A stretch of DNA of 64,000 nt from Telmatactis stephensoni (taxonomy: Eukaryota > Cnidaria > Anthozoa > Actiniaria > Isophelliidae): NCBI GenBank assembly GCA_029948255.1, contig JALIZF010001509.1, positions 1-64,000 on the forward strand, given 5' to 3'. The notes under the pieces are model-generated. The model saw nothing but the letters and a program-made list of their open reading frames with translations, had not been told where the DNA came from and did not search any database. The position numbers and the translations under genes are program-made. Position 1 is the stretch's first letter, and every line of letters begins with the position of its first letter. Below, one piece after another: positions 10,403 through 21,081 of this stretch.

Positions 10403-13400
10403 AAATACTACTGGCATAATGATAAGTCGATTTTCTTTAACATGTTCAAGAAATCATTCAAGTGGGTGTTATCAATTTATTGTAAACTTTTGGTGTTTGT
10501 ACTCTTTTTATTGTTGTGAGATGGTTTGCTGAAAGCATTTGGTCACGAGTCGTTTCAAGGTTACTGGCCGTTTAATCTGATATCTGTTGATTGCGATTTT
10601 CTGATAAACAAAATTCGCTTTTTCATTGATCTGTCTTACCAAAAATGTTGATTTCAATTAATCGAAATGAACAAATAGTACAAATGTGAGGCTTTTTCAA
10701 TTGCAAGTTCCTGTGATTTTTTTATGAACAAACAGATATTCCAATACATTCAGGTTCAATTTTATCCAATAATGCACACACATGGATAAATCCTGCCGGC
10801 CACTCAATTATGCACTGAAACCAGCCTGAAGATCTCACTAAGTGGCACTCACCGGGTAGTGCAAAATCATAAAGCTCGGGCAAACATTTATACACACATG
10901 ACATGAATAAAATTGACAAAAAATATATATATAAATCTCAAAGTGCAAGTCACAAAATTGAATTACAACAAAATAAAAACAATTTTGTTGATGGCCAGAT
11001 ATTCTAATAATTTCAGACTAAATTTATGTAATACTCACACATGAATAAATATTGTCATTTGACAAATTGTGACAAAAATTTTGAAATTGTCAGTTTTTAA
11101 AAATGGTCACATGTAACATTCAAGTGAAAATTTACTCTGCTGTTAATTTTAAGTAATCAAGTCATTTCTGGGTGAATTATTTACAAAAACCATGGATTTA
11201 ATCATATAAATAACAACTCTTGGTCATTCCACTTCCAATAAGCAGTTTCATTTACACCTGTTGAGAGATAATACAATATATAGTCACTCTTCTGTGTCAA
11301 ACATTAAATTTTGTCAAGATTTCATGATAGGGTCATTTCATAGTATTTGTGGACAAAAAAAGTTAATGTTCACACACAATATCAAATTACTTTTCAAAGA
11401 AGCTGAATAATCAAATGATAAAGTCCTGATTGTTTTTCTATTTTTTTAATGTACATGTAGATATTACAAAAATGTTGCCTGTGCTGGTGGACATGAAGCA
11501 CTAATTCCCTCTAACAGTGACATCATAGAAATGTTTGGGAAAATTGTTTCATCAGGAAACAAGGTTTCAAACAAAATAATTTAGATAAGCTTATCTATCA
11601 TTTCAACGAAAGTAATTTAAATTGGCTTATTTATCATGAAAGAGTCTTATTTTCAAGTTTTGCATGGTATTTGATGGTATAATAGGTCATGGACAGAATT
11701 TCCCTTTAGTAACTTCCTAATATATGACAAGTGCTTTAAATTGATTAGGCCACAAATCACAACTTTAGATGAATAAACCAACCTTGTCTTCTGTGACTTT
11801 ATAAAGTCAGGTAAATATGGAACATTATTATGTAAAAGAGTGTGCTTGATATATCATAACTTTGCAGAGTTCTTGAGTTGTATTTTAAGATTAAAAAATG
11901 TCACTTTTTCTGTTCCCCTCTGTAATGTTGAACATTTTTTATTCTCATCAAAGCATCAATGTTTGGATTCTTTTAGATCCAGTATGTCTGGATACCAATA
12001 CCATAATGCCAACAAAACAATAGTAATATATTTCATAATAAAAAACTACAAGTGCACTGCATAGTTGGATTTTTTTTGTACTCCCCTCTGTAACTTTCAA
12101 AACACTGTGAAATGACACTACAATACTACAATATTATGCAAAACATGTTAACCAACATAAATCACATTTGCAGTTTAAAATATGAAAAAATATAATTACC
12201 AGCATTGCTGTTGCAGTTGGTAATTCTTCATGTAGCTGTGGTAGTTTCAGTTTATCTCCTTTATATCTTCCTGGCATAGATTTTTTCTCTCCTCTTACAC
12301 TAGTGCAGCATTTCCTTATGTAGTCAATGCATGGAAATCCTTTTGAATTTTTATATTGCAAGAGCATGTTTCTTTTAATGCTATGAAGAGACCTTTTTAT
12401 TATTAATTCTTTTTTCCTCCTATTCTTCTTCATCTTTTTCTTAGCTATGCTTCACATGATATATTTGCACATTCTGGAATAATGATTGCTTTGTAATCCT
12501 AAAAACCAAGCAAATGTTTGAAAATTTGAATGCAAAGAGTTAGTTATATAATTGGTTATGAATTTGGACATGTTTTAACGAATAAAACAACGCAGGTTGT
12601 GAAATACAAGTAAGACTCATTGTTTGATGTGGATAATCAGTGTCTAGTACAACAACAAAATTAATTAACTTATGCTTGATCAACAACATAGAATCCAAAG
12701 CAGTTTACAGTACTTTGTTTAGCAAACATAGTAAAAGCAACAAAAATATTAATAATTTATTAATAAGAAGCACAATTAATTGTGTCCCTTTGGATAATAA
12801 AAGGAACAGCTTCCAAATCCAGTCAGTTTGGACCATGTTGACCTACTACTGTGCAAAATTGGCGCCAAAATTTACGTTCCCTTCAAAGTCGATTTAAAAG
12901 GTCTTAATCGAGGAATACCTCACAAAAAGTATCTTTATCTTACGTACCTTTGTTTTATCTTGTTGACTTGTGTCCTTTGAGCTGTTTTTAGGTCAAAAAT
13001 CAAAAGAAAGAGGTCCAAAATGCATAGACAACTTTACAAACACCTTTGTCTTTCGTTTCGATGAATTAATAATTGGCCAGCGAAATGTTGAGTCAGCGGT
13101 CAATGCACAGGAATCCCGTGCATTTCTCACAATAAACCAATGAAAACACGGTATTTGATCACGTGCGTGTTTTGAATAGTAGGCGCTCATTCAGTGAACG
13201 GTTGAAGTACGAGCGAGGAGATAGCGAATATGTTCTACAAAATCCTATATTTTGAGCCTAAAATATGGCCTACACTAGCCTACCTAACAGTAGAAAATGC
13301 TGACTTTAATGCAGAGGTGTAAGAAGTAGAAGTACAAGAAGTACAAGTACAAGAAAATTAAATTATACAGCAAATAAATCATTAAGAAGAATTATTCACA

Positions 13401-13559
13401 TATAAAGTAAAATAATAATCAAATTAAAATTTATGTGGCATCATTAGCAAATAAAATGACAAAAAGCCTAGCCTGCAAGGAACGCGTGCACGTAGGCTAC
13501 AAAAAGCCTTGTGGCAAAGCATAAGTCACAAGGACTTATTTATTTTATTTACAAGCTTA
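10403..13559. other. AT-rich interior of the CACTG element
   Basis: No confident gene lies in this AT-rich interior. Short frames are scattered and lack conserved domains; the one segment with coding character is described at 12200-12433. Confidence 0.5.
12200..12433 (-). CDS. Possible orphan exon, function unknown
   Basis: The minus strand has a basic, coding-like segment (NMLLQYKNSKGFPCIDYIRK, then GRYKGDKLKLPQLHEELP) ending at CTG|GTAATT, a plausible splice donor at 12199. No partner exon was found and the sequence is not recognised. It could be a remnant of the CACTG element's own gene or a chance frame. Confidence 0.2.
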
Positions 13560-13915
13560 TTCCTTCCAGTGAAGGCAGGGTCACCACAACAGCTTTCGCC
13601 AATTACTGTGGGCCCTGTAGTGTTATAGGACAGACCACACACACCGGCAACTTCATGGCCTACTCTCCCCGAATAGTGGTGTGGGTTCTTTAACGTCCCT
13701 CCGGTGCAAGTAGTGAAGTGTTAGAGAGACGGAGCCTACGGTTTAACGTCCTTATCCGAGAAGACGTGAAGATCTAACCATTTGCAGTTGTAATTACAAA
13801 GGCAGCACCTTCTCCTCAATTATTTAAAGACCCTGAGTGTTGGTCCGGCCGGGATTTGAACCCCGACCTCCCGCACGAAAGACCGACGCTCAACCAACTG
13901 AGCCAACCGGGCGGC
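13560..13915 (-). mobile_element. tRNA-derived SINE, family A, copy 1
   Basis: On the minus strand a tRNA-like head carries an A box (TGGCTCAGTTGGT, 13893-13905) and a B box (GGTTCAAATCCC, about 13851-13862). It is followed by a ~270-bp body with GTCTTCTCGGATAAGGACG and TTAACGTCC-type blocks. A second copy with the same body lies at 53660-54028, also on the minus strand. Similar head-body SINEs are common in coral genomes (from memory). Confidence 0.85.
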
Positions 13916-15718
13916 ATTATGGGATGCATTGAAGGTGTTGCCACGTGGAGAACTTGTAAAGTGGCATTTGAGCATAGTTTGATGATCATTACTTAAATTC
14001 ATAAATATAATATAAAGTGAATTTGAACTTTAAGTCCTATTTCTATCTTAATCCATAAAATCGCGTTTCTACAGATGCGACTGTAAGAAGGAAACATCTT
14101 GGTTGAATTTGGCAACTGTTGAGCAACAATTCGCCGATCAGAAGTTTGGGCTCGTGACCTGCGTGATCTCATAAAAACAATACGATTTTATCTAAAAATG
14201 CTCACTAGATGTATAGACACAGTAACAAAAGGGAACAATCTGAACTTCCAAATAACAATTTAAAATGATACTCGAAATATACCGGTAACCTCTGACAGGG
14301 GTTATAACTTCAGCCAAATTCTCGATGGCAGAAGCAAGAAATTCAGCTCATGTTCGCAGGATGAACATTTCAAGAAGAATTATAACCAACATCTTAAAAG
14401 TATTACGCTTTTACTTAGCAGTACGAAATAGAAATTACCATTAGAGGCAGTTTTGGGGCATAAAATACTGATACTCAACTTGCGAGTGGAGAGGACGAAT
14501 GTCACATGGGCAACGGTTTTATACGCTAGGCTCGCAAGGCAGTGTGGTAAAAAAGGCTGACACCTGGTGTATGACCACATTTGAGGATACTCTGTGCTTT
14601 GTATTGCCAAAGTCTATCCAGAGGGTCAGACATGAAGTATAGGACTTTGGATTATTTTTAAAGCCCTGTACGTCATGTATGACTCAATATATAATTAATA
14701 CGGTTATTGTTCTAGAGTGGTATAGTGTTCGGGTCTTATATGAAGTACTTCAACACGGAACAGAGAGCATTGTGGTTAAAATCGAGGTCGATCAGAGACC
14801 TAGTTTGTAGATTAGATTTGCTTCCTTGCTCGCTCGCTTCAGGCTCGCTCGCTGCGTCAGCAATTATTATCAAATCGAGGAGGAAATATAGAGAAAGCTT
14901 TAATACATTGTTTGAAAGAAGAACAAGCTTCATCAGAGTAGAAATAGTTATTCTACAACGGCGACAATGGAAGGACGCCGAAGTCTCTGGCGGTAAGTTG
15001 AATATTTGATAAGTAATTATTAGTATTGACCGAGTTTATCGTACGAGAAGTCAATTTTAAACCTTCTGATAGGGAAGAAGAAGGTCATAAAAGAGACTCC
15101 TTTTAGGATGGCCATATTTTGTTTTCACTATGACGGGAATATGATTGTTCTTTCGAGTAAATCAGCTCGGGTAATGAAGCTTGTACGTACATTTACTTGT
15201 GATTATACTTTTAGACGAAAAGATTTTAAGATACTTTTATATATTTTTAGTTAAACTGGAGAATCTTGGATTGCGACTTCAGCGAAGCGGCCAAAAATGC
15301 TCCAAGCTGGGAACCAGTGATCGATGTCCGTTTCTTTGAGGTACTTCATAGCGTACGTCGACTTGTAATTGTCCTCTGGCTACATTGATTGCGAACAGTT
15401 GAGTGTATATATAAAGGACACTATGAGACACGTTTACTAAGATATCAAGTAGTTAAATGATTCAAGTTGGTAGTCTATTATCTATTATTTTTTTTATATT
15501 TATCTATTACTGTTCAAATGTTACCGCCATGTCAATTGATAAATCCTATACCGTATTTTAATAAAACACATTTCAATGCTATGAATTTGTTTGTTTATAC
15601 TTGTATATTTAGTTTTTCTATGTATTTTGATGTAGTTATAGGCCTTTGAATGGGTAAAATGCTTGAAAATCTCCCGTATTTCGATGGGATGTTGTGAAGA
15701 ATACGTTGAGAATTCAAG

Positions 15719-15926
15719 AATATCCGTATTATACCAATGATATTCAGAGGGTAGTTCGACTAGAAGACGTCAGGGGTGTCTAGTATTCAGGAATATTCGT
15801 AACATACGACTGAAATTCGGAGGGTTGTTCGCTAAGAAAACGTCAGGGATGTCTAGTATTCAGGAATATTCGTAACATACGACTGATATTCGTAGGGTAT
15901 TTCGGTAGGAAGAATTTGACAATGTC
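15719..15926 (+). repeat. 73-bp tandem repeat, about three units
   Basis: TAGTATTCAGGAATATTCGT starts at 15781 and again at 15854, each followed by AACATACGACTGA and a GTCAGGG block. A more diverged unit precedes them. This is the right subterminal array of the CACTG element. Confidence 0.8.
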
Positions 15927-15994
15927 CAATATTCAAGAATATTCGAAGCATCAACTAAACGAATAAAATAGTATACAAGAGTATCATACTTGTT

Positions 15995-16276
15995 ACTTCA
16001 AGTATTCAGGGAAATTCGATTAGTATTCAAGTCCGAGTGATGCAACGTCATGCTAGAATCACTCGGAACGAATCCGGACAGAATTTCCATTTTCGTCCCG
16101 TATACTCTTGACTGACTTCACGTATAAATATACGTCGCGAATATTTATACGCGAAGTCAGTCAAGAGTATACGGGACGAAAATGGAAATTCTGTCCGGAT
16201 TCGTTCCGAGTGATTCTAGCATGACGTTGCATCACTCGGACTTGAATACCAATGGATTTCCCTGAATACTTGAAGT
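15995..16276. repeat. Long perfect hairpin at the right end of the CACTG element
   Basis: 16023-16119 is the exact reverse complement of 16153-16249 (97 bp each, no mismatch by eye), around a 33-bp centre that is itself AT-rich and partly palindromic. With one indel, the pairing extends to 15995 and 16276. The perfection of the arms suggests a recent origin or a constraint on the structure. Confidence 0.9.
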
Positions 16277-16500
16277 ATGCATGTCTATATTCAAGCATAT
16301 TCTTTCCGAATATTTGCCTTTTTGCACAGTGAAATTTAAGATAGATTATGTCCTCTTAAAGATGAAAAAAAAACACCTAAGATCATGAAAAAGATTAAAT
16401 ACTGAGAATGTATACATCTTGTTTTATTTTATGTGTATACGAAAAATAGTAGCCAATCTTCAAGATCTTGCATTGTTTTTCCTCGGTCGCGCAACATTTT

Positions 16501-17517
16501 GTACACAAGATTACGTTACGGGGTGAAAGTTCAAGTCTTTCTTTTGCATAAATTTTCCAGTAATACTATTTTTGTCTCAGAATTCCAGTGTATTATAAGA
16601 ACTAATCTTAACACCCGATTCTAAATGATCAAAATGTCTAGTCTCTGATACGCTAAAAATCCGAAAAAAATATTGGAATTGTACAAAGATATAAAGCGAA
16701 GAAATTCAACTGATCATGTAAACATGGAGTAACGCACTTTCAAGTCTACCTGGTTGATGGGTTGATTACCATGGAAGACTCAGGATTTTGTAATGGTGAA
16801 ATCTCTCTACGAATCCTAAATGTGTCCGATGTTGGTTATAGAAGGTAAGTGTAGATTGAATAGGACAATTTAGGGAGGTCTCAGTCGTGAAATCGGCACT
16901 TCAGATTTGAGGTGTGTCACACCAGACTTGCTGTCTACGGCATAAGTTTTAACAGATTTCAAGCGAAAATGCTTGAAATTCAAGAGTGTCGCAAAGAGTG
17001 CCCTCTTAAAAACCCAAATCAATTCTAAGATATATTGTAGTGTATCATTCGAACTTCCCATAGAGGGTTTTTCAAGGAAATCGGATAAACACCACATAAA
17101 GAAAATTAGAATCGTATTTGGACGGCGAAATTCAAAATTGAGTAAATAGGAAAATCCTAGTTTATAAAACAATATCGCATGCTTTTTATATTCCAGTAAT
17201 CATTACGGATTGAGCTCAGATATCACATGAAATCCTTCCTTCATCAATGTTTAGAGAGATTTTTGCTTTGGACGGCTTTCTTTTTTTACACGACACGTTT
17301 TTCTAGAACTACTGTTTTCTATCTGAATTTGAGCACATTTTAGACCGCTAGAGGCCTGGATCGATTTTTTCGATTTTCTCAAAAAATACAAAAGTTTTGG
17401 GAAAAATGACATCAGATCATGTGTTTCTATAATATTTCACTTGTTTAGGTACAAAAATCCACAAAATCAATTTGTGTGTATGGCCAAGGTTTGCTGCACG
17501 GAAAGGGACCTTCTCTC
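16501..17517 (-). repeat. Right inverted terminal arm of the TTAA element
   Basis: Inverted copy of 3463-4476. Sampled stretches differ by about 1% or less from 16530 to 17459. The last ~58 bp before the TTAA share only the terminal GAGAGAA block and a few scattered bases with the left end. Confidence 0.85.
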
Positions 17518-17940
17518 TTAAAAGCTCCACTTTCCATTGTTCTACTCCTGGAACAGCCTGTCTCTGAAAGCTATTTTCTTTGAAGTCAGCCATCTTGCAT
17601 TCCTAAAGTTCCTGGCTTGCCTTCACTACGAAGAGTTTGCACGCGCTCAGAGGTGATGAATGAAGGGCATTGTTTCTTACGCTCTTAACCAATCAGGAGC
17701 TTTAACACGTGACCGATTGCGCAAGAAAGGCCTCTTCTGGCGGCAGCGACAGGAAAAAAACAACATTTGCAGTTTATAACTCGTTCCCGGCCTAAAGGCC
17801 TGGGCACGAGTAAAAAGGACAGAATTTCAGTGTAAACCTACGTTCCCAAGAGATTTCATAAAATGCACAAAAACGAGGCCATAAAGGTGTGCGTCATCAC
17901 AAGAAAGTTGAGCTTCAGCCGGTGGGAACCGAGTTTCCAG

Positions 17941-18022
17941 CAGCTTAGTGGAATGGTAGAGCATCCGTCTAGTTAATTGGATCGAAGATCGACGTGGGTT
18001 CGGTTCCCACCTGGAGCTCACT
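17941..18022 (+). mobile_element. tRNA-like sequence, probable SINE head
   Basis: TAGTGGAATGGTAGAGCATC resembles an A box, and GTGGGTTCGGTTCCCACC about 35 bp further resembles a B box with its T-arm. The middle does not fold into an obvious anticodon arm and the acceptor ends do not pair well, so a SINE head or tRNA pseudogene is preferred over a functional tRNA. Confidence 0.5.
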
Positions 18023-18089
18023 TTTTCTGATGTAGTTGTAGTTGTGTTTTTAACGTAACGCGCGTGCTTAGTTCTTTAAAATTAATATA

Positions 18090-18294
18090 AAGGCTGATTT
18101 ACCCGCTACGATTGTCGGCCCGATTTTTTCCAAGTTTTTTTCGGGAAAAGGAAGAATCGGCCCGATTCGCAGAAATCGGTTACAAAGTTTTTCGTGTCGG
18201 GCCGATTTTTTGAAAGGAAAATCAAATGAATTGGAGCGCAAAAACAATGGATTTTAAATCGGGCCGACGAATCGTGTCGTGTAAATTGGCCTTA
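18090..18294. mobile_element. MITE with GGCCGATTT-type inverted ends
   Basis: Left AAGGCTGATTTAC and CGGCCCGATTT pair with right AAATCGGGCCGACGA and GTAAATTGGCCTTA. It is about 205 bp long and has a CGATTC/GAATCG-rich interior. No coding capacity. Confidence 0.75.
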
Positions 18295-18596
18295 ACATTT
18301 CATATGCTTTATTGTTTTATTGTAATAGCAAATATCGCCTCAATTCAAGGTTTTTTAATATACAGCGTTTTGCAAAAATTCCAAGAAAGCCAAGTATATA
18401 CATATATACATGTACATATATACTAATTTGCATATCTTCAAATTTCTCTAAAACAGCATATTTTTCATAAGTGCTTATCACCATTAAGTCTGAATAACTG
18501 CATCATAAATTTGCAAAGAATTTGTATTTTTGCTCGTATTTTAGCGATTTTAGTTTGAAAATTACCCATAATGCACTTGATATATGTATATATGTA

Positions 18597-18846
18597 TGTA
18601 GCGCGTGCGTTTTCTTATTACCACGCGCGCTTTTTCGTAGCGTGCGTTTGTTTTCGTGGTTAAGCGCGCGCTTTTCTTAGCGCGCGCTTCTTAGGTTTTT
18701 CGTTAGATTCCCATAGTTTCATAGTTTTAGTGATTTGTTGGTTGCTTGGTAGTTTTGTATTTTATGGAAAGTGGCGCGTGCAAAACATTTGTTTGCCGAA
18801 TGGCCGAATGGCAGAAACGTCCAAATAAATAGAGTTTTAAAAGTTA
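18597..18846 (+). repeat. Terminal repeat (pLTR-like), upstream copy
   Basis: Begins in a tract of GCGCGC-rich blocks and ends AACGTCCAAATAAATAGAG. The hammerhead-like core seen in the downstream copy is degraded here: GCCGAATGGCCGAATGGCAG replaces CTGAAGAAGGCC. Confidence 0.7.
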
Positions 18847-19048
18847 CAAGTTGCGTGAATTGTTTTATCCTATTCTACTTATACTTATACTATACGAAGT
18901 CATGCATCTTCTTATACTTATACTTATACGTGGCGTTGCTACGTAACAGCTAATAAGAGCATTCAAATTAACCGCCGCATCATTTATGCAAATTTATGTA
19001 GATCAATACAATATATATGCGATGGTACTGAATATTCTAATGATTAAA

Positions 19049-19094
19049 ATCCCCTGAAGAGTGACGGTAAGTCACGAAACAGGCTTGTAGGGAT
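19049..19094 (+). ncRNA. Type I hammerhead self-cleaving ribozyme motif
   Basis: All parts of a hammerhead are present in order. Stem I is ATCCC (19049-19053) pairing GGGAT (19090-19094). The core is CTGAAGA (19054-19060). Stem II is GTGAC/GTCAC with loop GGTAA (19061-19075). GAA (19076-19078) follows. A minimal stem III is ACA/TGT with loop GGCT (19079-19088). The predicted cleavage is after A at 19089. Position 7 tolerates any base, so the core matches consensus. Short stem III hammerheads are known from Penelope-like elements and retrozymes. Activity is inferred, not shown. Confidence 0.75.
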
Positions 19095-19280
19095 GAATTT
19101 GTAGTCTCTTTGCTTTTTCTTATCTCAACGTATGAGGAGTGATCACTTAAAAGGGGTCTTAAAGGTTGACCATAAGATAGGCTGTAACGCACGGTGTGCA
19201 AGTCGACCCCGTTTTGGCATTCTCTGCGCTACAATCATAGCTGGTCCAAGGAAAAACACTGTACGCGTCCAAACATGCAT

Positions 19281-19335
19281 CCCACAATGCATTTCTTCCG
19301 CTGGATCAGATACAGCGGAAGAAATGGATTATGGG
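19281..19335. repeat. Short hairpin
   Basis: CCCACAATGCATTTCTTCCG.. pairs with ..CGGAAGAAATGGATTATGGG: 23-bp arms with two mismatches and a 9-bp loop. It is probably a small foldback relic. Confidence 0.7.
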
Positions 19336-19819
19336 CATCCATGAAAAATTTGCACAGCACTCGTCCCCTACTCTTAGTCTTAGAAATTTCTTAGAAGTGC
19401 CGAGCCCCCCTCGCTAACAGGCCCCAGACGGCACCGATTGCCTTCTTTACAGTTCAAAACTCGCCGAAATGGCCTTGTTGGCTTGGGGAATGCATCACAG
19501 AACGACCAGAGAAGCTTCAATACTCCGGAGATCACAGTTGAACCTTGTCGCCGTAATTACTGTGACTCTTTCTTCGTAAAGTCGCTTCCCACTCCTGAGT
19601 TCTTCCAGGAGATTGTCTGCACCGCCGTCTTTTCTTGCTTAATGATGCAAGTCAAGCGACTTCTGAGCTACAAAATGACTCGGAAAAGCACTTAGAAGCT
19701 GAATTCAGGCTACGATCAGTACGTTCACCGAACGTAAACCCTAGAATTCGTCAGGCGTCACTGGATAAGTGAGCCTTCAATCTTCTAGAACAGCACCAAA
19801 TTGACAGTTACCTTGACAA

Positions 19820-20075
19820 CTATTGTTTCTCTTTCCTGTTTTTTTTTTTTTTTCTTCTTCTTCTTCTTTTTCTTCTCTCTTTTTCTCTTTCACGAACACA
19901 TTTTTTTCTGTTTTTTCTTTCTTTTCTCTTTCTTATTTGTTGGTTATTCCTTTTTTAAAGTTTGTTTAATTTTGATTCCCACTTAATTGGCAAAAGAAAT
20001 CCGAACAACTATTGTTTTTCTTTTCTGTTTTGTTTTTCCTTCTTACTTTCTTTCTCACCCAAACGCACTCTTCAG
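19820..20075 (+). repeat. Pyrimidine-rich tract
   Basis: Long runs of T and TTC/CTTT units on the plus strand. The open frames here are compositional. The motif TGACAACTATTG/GAACAACTATTG at about 19813 and 20003 suggests an internal duplication. Confidence 0.7.
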
Positions 20076-20580
20076 CTATTCTGATCTATTCTAAACCTAC
20101 GGATAGTCATTTATACCTCCCACCTTCTAGTTCTCACCCATATAGTTGCATAAAATCAATCCCATACAGTGTAGGACTTATAATTAAGCGTAGTTGTTCT
20201 AATGATATATTTTTACAAAATAGAGCAAAGGAATATAAAAGTTATTGACTGGGCAGGGGTACAGTCAAAAAATAGTTAATAAGCAGTTTGAAAAAGCTTT
20301 TTCAGTTGATAGGAATAACCTCTTAAAAGTTAAAACTAAATCTAGGCATAGTAATGTTATACCTTTTGTCACAGATTTTAATGCTAATTTGCCTAATATT
20401 ACTAAATTTTAATAGTACACCACATAACTGATTTTAGCTTTTTAGTTCTTGAATTCTTGAATAATTTAGAGAATGTAGAGCGTGATCTGCTTAAAATTAA
20501 AGAGAAGCTTACTGGTGTACTCAGTTATTTACTTTCCAGCCATTTGGTCTTAATAAGCGTTTAGAATCAAATTCTAGTAA
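20075..20580 (+). pseudogene. Penelope-like reverse transcriptase C-terminal fragment
   Basis: Encodes YSKPTDSHLYLPPSSSHPYS, then CIKSIPYSVGL and FLQNRAKEYKSY before a stop near 20245. In shifted frame it continues QFEKAFSVDRN and IPFVTDFNANLPNITKF. The same segment, less damaged, occurs on the minus strand at 23655-24285. The fragment lacks the catalytic YxDD region and any visible GIY-YIG domain, so it is inactive. Confidence 0.75.
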
Positions 20581-20846
20581 TAGGATTAGTTATGGTTAAA
20601 TTCTTAGCTTATTAATTAATTATCTTTTTCTTTCTATTTTTATCCGTTTTAGTTATTTTTGCATTTTTTTCGTTTTCTTTACGAATTTTATTTTATTTAC
20701 TTTTTTTCATTCAGTCGCATTATTCAGTTTCTTATTTTTCCTTTCGTGATGTATATGTCTGGCTTGGGCTTGCATAATGTAAATTCTAGTTTAGCTAGCT
20801 GAGTGTTTTGCTCCAGTTACTTTCTATATAGTTTGGCGCGTACTCT

Positions 20847-21081
20847 TTTTGTAGCGCATGCGTTTTCTTGCCACGCGCGCGCTTTTTCGTAGCGCGCGTT
20901 TGTTTTGGTGGTTAGGCTTAGGCTTTCCGTTAGGTTTCCATAGTTTCATTGATTTTGTTGTTTGTTGTTTGTTGCTTGTTTGTTTTGCTTTTTATGGAAA
21001 GTGGCGCGTGCAAAACATTCAGTTTGCTGAAGAAGGCCGAATGGCCGAAACGTCCGAATAAACAGATCTTAAAAGTTACAA
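20847..21081 (+). repeat. Terminal repeat (pLTR-like), downstream copy
   Basis: Matches 18597-18846. It contains CTGAAGA (21027-21033), an extra A, a GGCC/GGCC stem with loop GAAT, then GAAA at 21047-21050: a hammerhead-like core without clear stems I and III. Confidence 0.65.

Larger units (their letters stand above)
9619..16331. mobile_element. CACTG-ended element (EnSpm/CACTA-like) nested in the TTAA element
   Basis: The left end CACTGTGCCAAAAGGC (9619 on) and the right end, which reads CACTGTGCAAAAAGGC on the other strand (ending 16331), match over 24 bp with one difference. AAA flanks both sides, compatible with the 3-bp duplication of EnSpm/CACTA elements. Both subterminal regions (9640-10400 and 15655-16320) are dense in GTATTC and GAATATTC-type motifs, as is typical of that superfamily. 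No transposase is recognisable inside, only a weak candidate exon at 12200-12433 and a SINE at 13560-13915. It therefore looks non-autonomous or decayed. The superfamily rests on ends and motif layout only. Confidence 0.65.
3459..17521 (+). mobile_element. 14 kb TTAA-bounded DNA transposon with ~1 kb inverted arms
   Basis: Both edges read TTAA followed inward by GAGAGAA (TTAA at 3459-3462 and 17518-17521). Arms 3463-4476 and 16501-17517 are inverted copies, near identical except for their outermost ~60 bp. The only intact gene inside is the four-exon gene at 4747-8976. A CACTG-ended element occupies 9619-16331, so the uninterrupted element was about 7.35 kb. TTAA target duplication is known for the piggyBac and Kolobok superfamilies. 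The termini do not begin with the CCY usual for piggyBac and no THAP domain is seen, so the superfamily is left open. A relic with the same TTAA-GAGAGAA end lies at 35271, which supports this being a family terminus. Confidence 0.8.
18597..21081 (+). mobile_element. Penelope-like element remnant 1 with terminal direct repeats
   Basis: Two direct repeats of about 240 bp (18597-18846 and 20847-21081) share GTAGCGC..GCGTTTTCTT, ATGGAAAGTGGCGCGTGC and GGCCGAATGGC..GAAACGTCC. Between them is a plus-strand fragment of a Penelope-type reverse transcriptase (20075-20580) and a hammerhead ribozyme motif (19049-19094). Penelope-like elements are known for LTR-like repeats and hammerhead motifs. The body is heavily deleted, and 19100-20075 holds unassigned sequence. 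Confidence 0.65.

Noticed and set aside
13840..13915. tRNA gene on the minus strand
   Set aside because: The head is followed by a body shared with 53660-54028 and lacks a clean acceptor stem; SINE preferred.
3459..17521. Classification of the large element as piggyBac
   Set aside because: TTAA fits, but the ends do not start with CCY and the protein lacks a recognisable piggyBac core. Kolobok also could not be confirmed because no THAP domain was seen.
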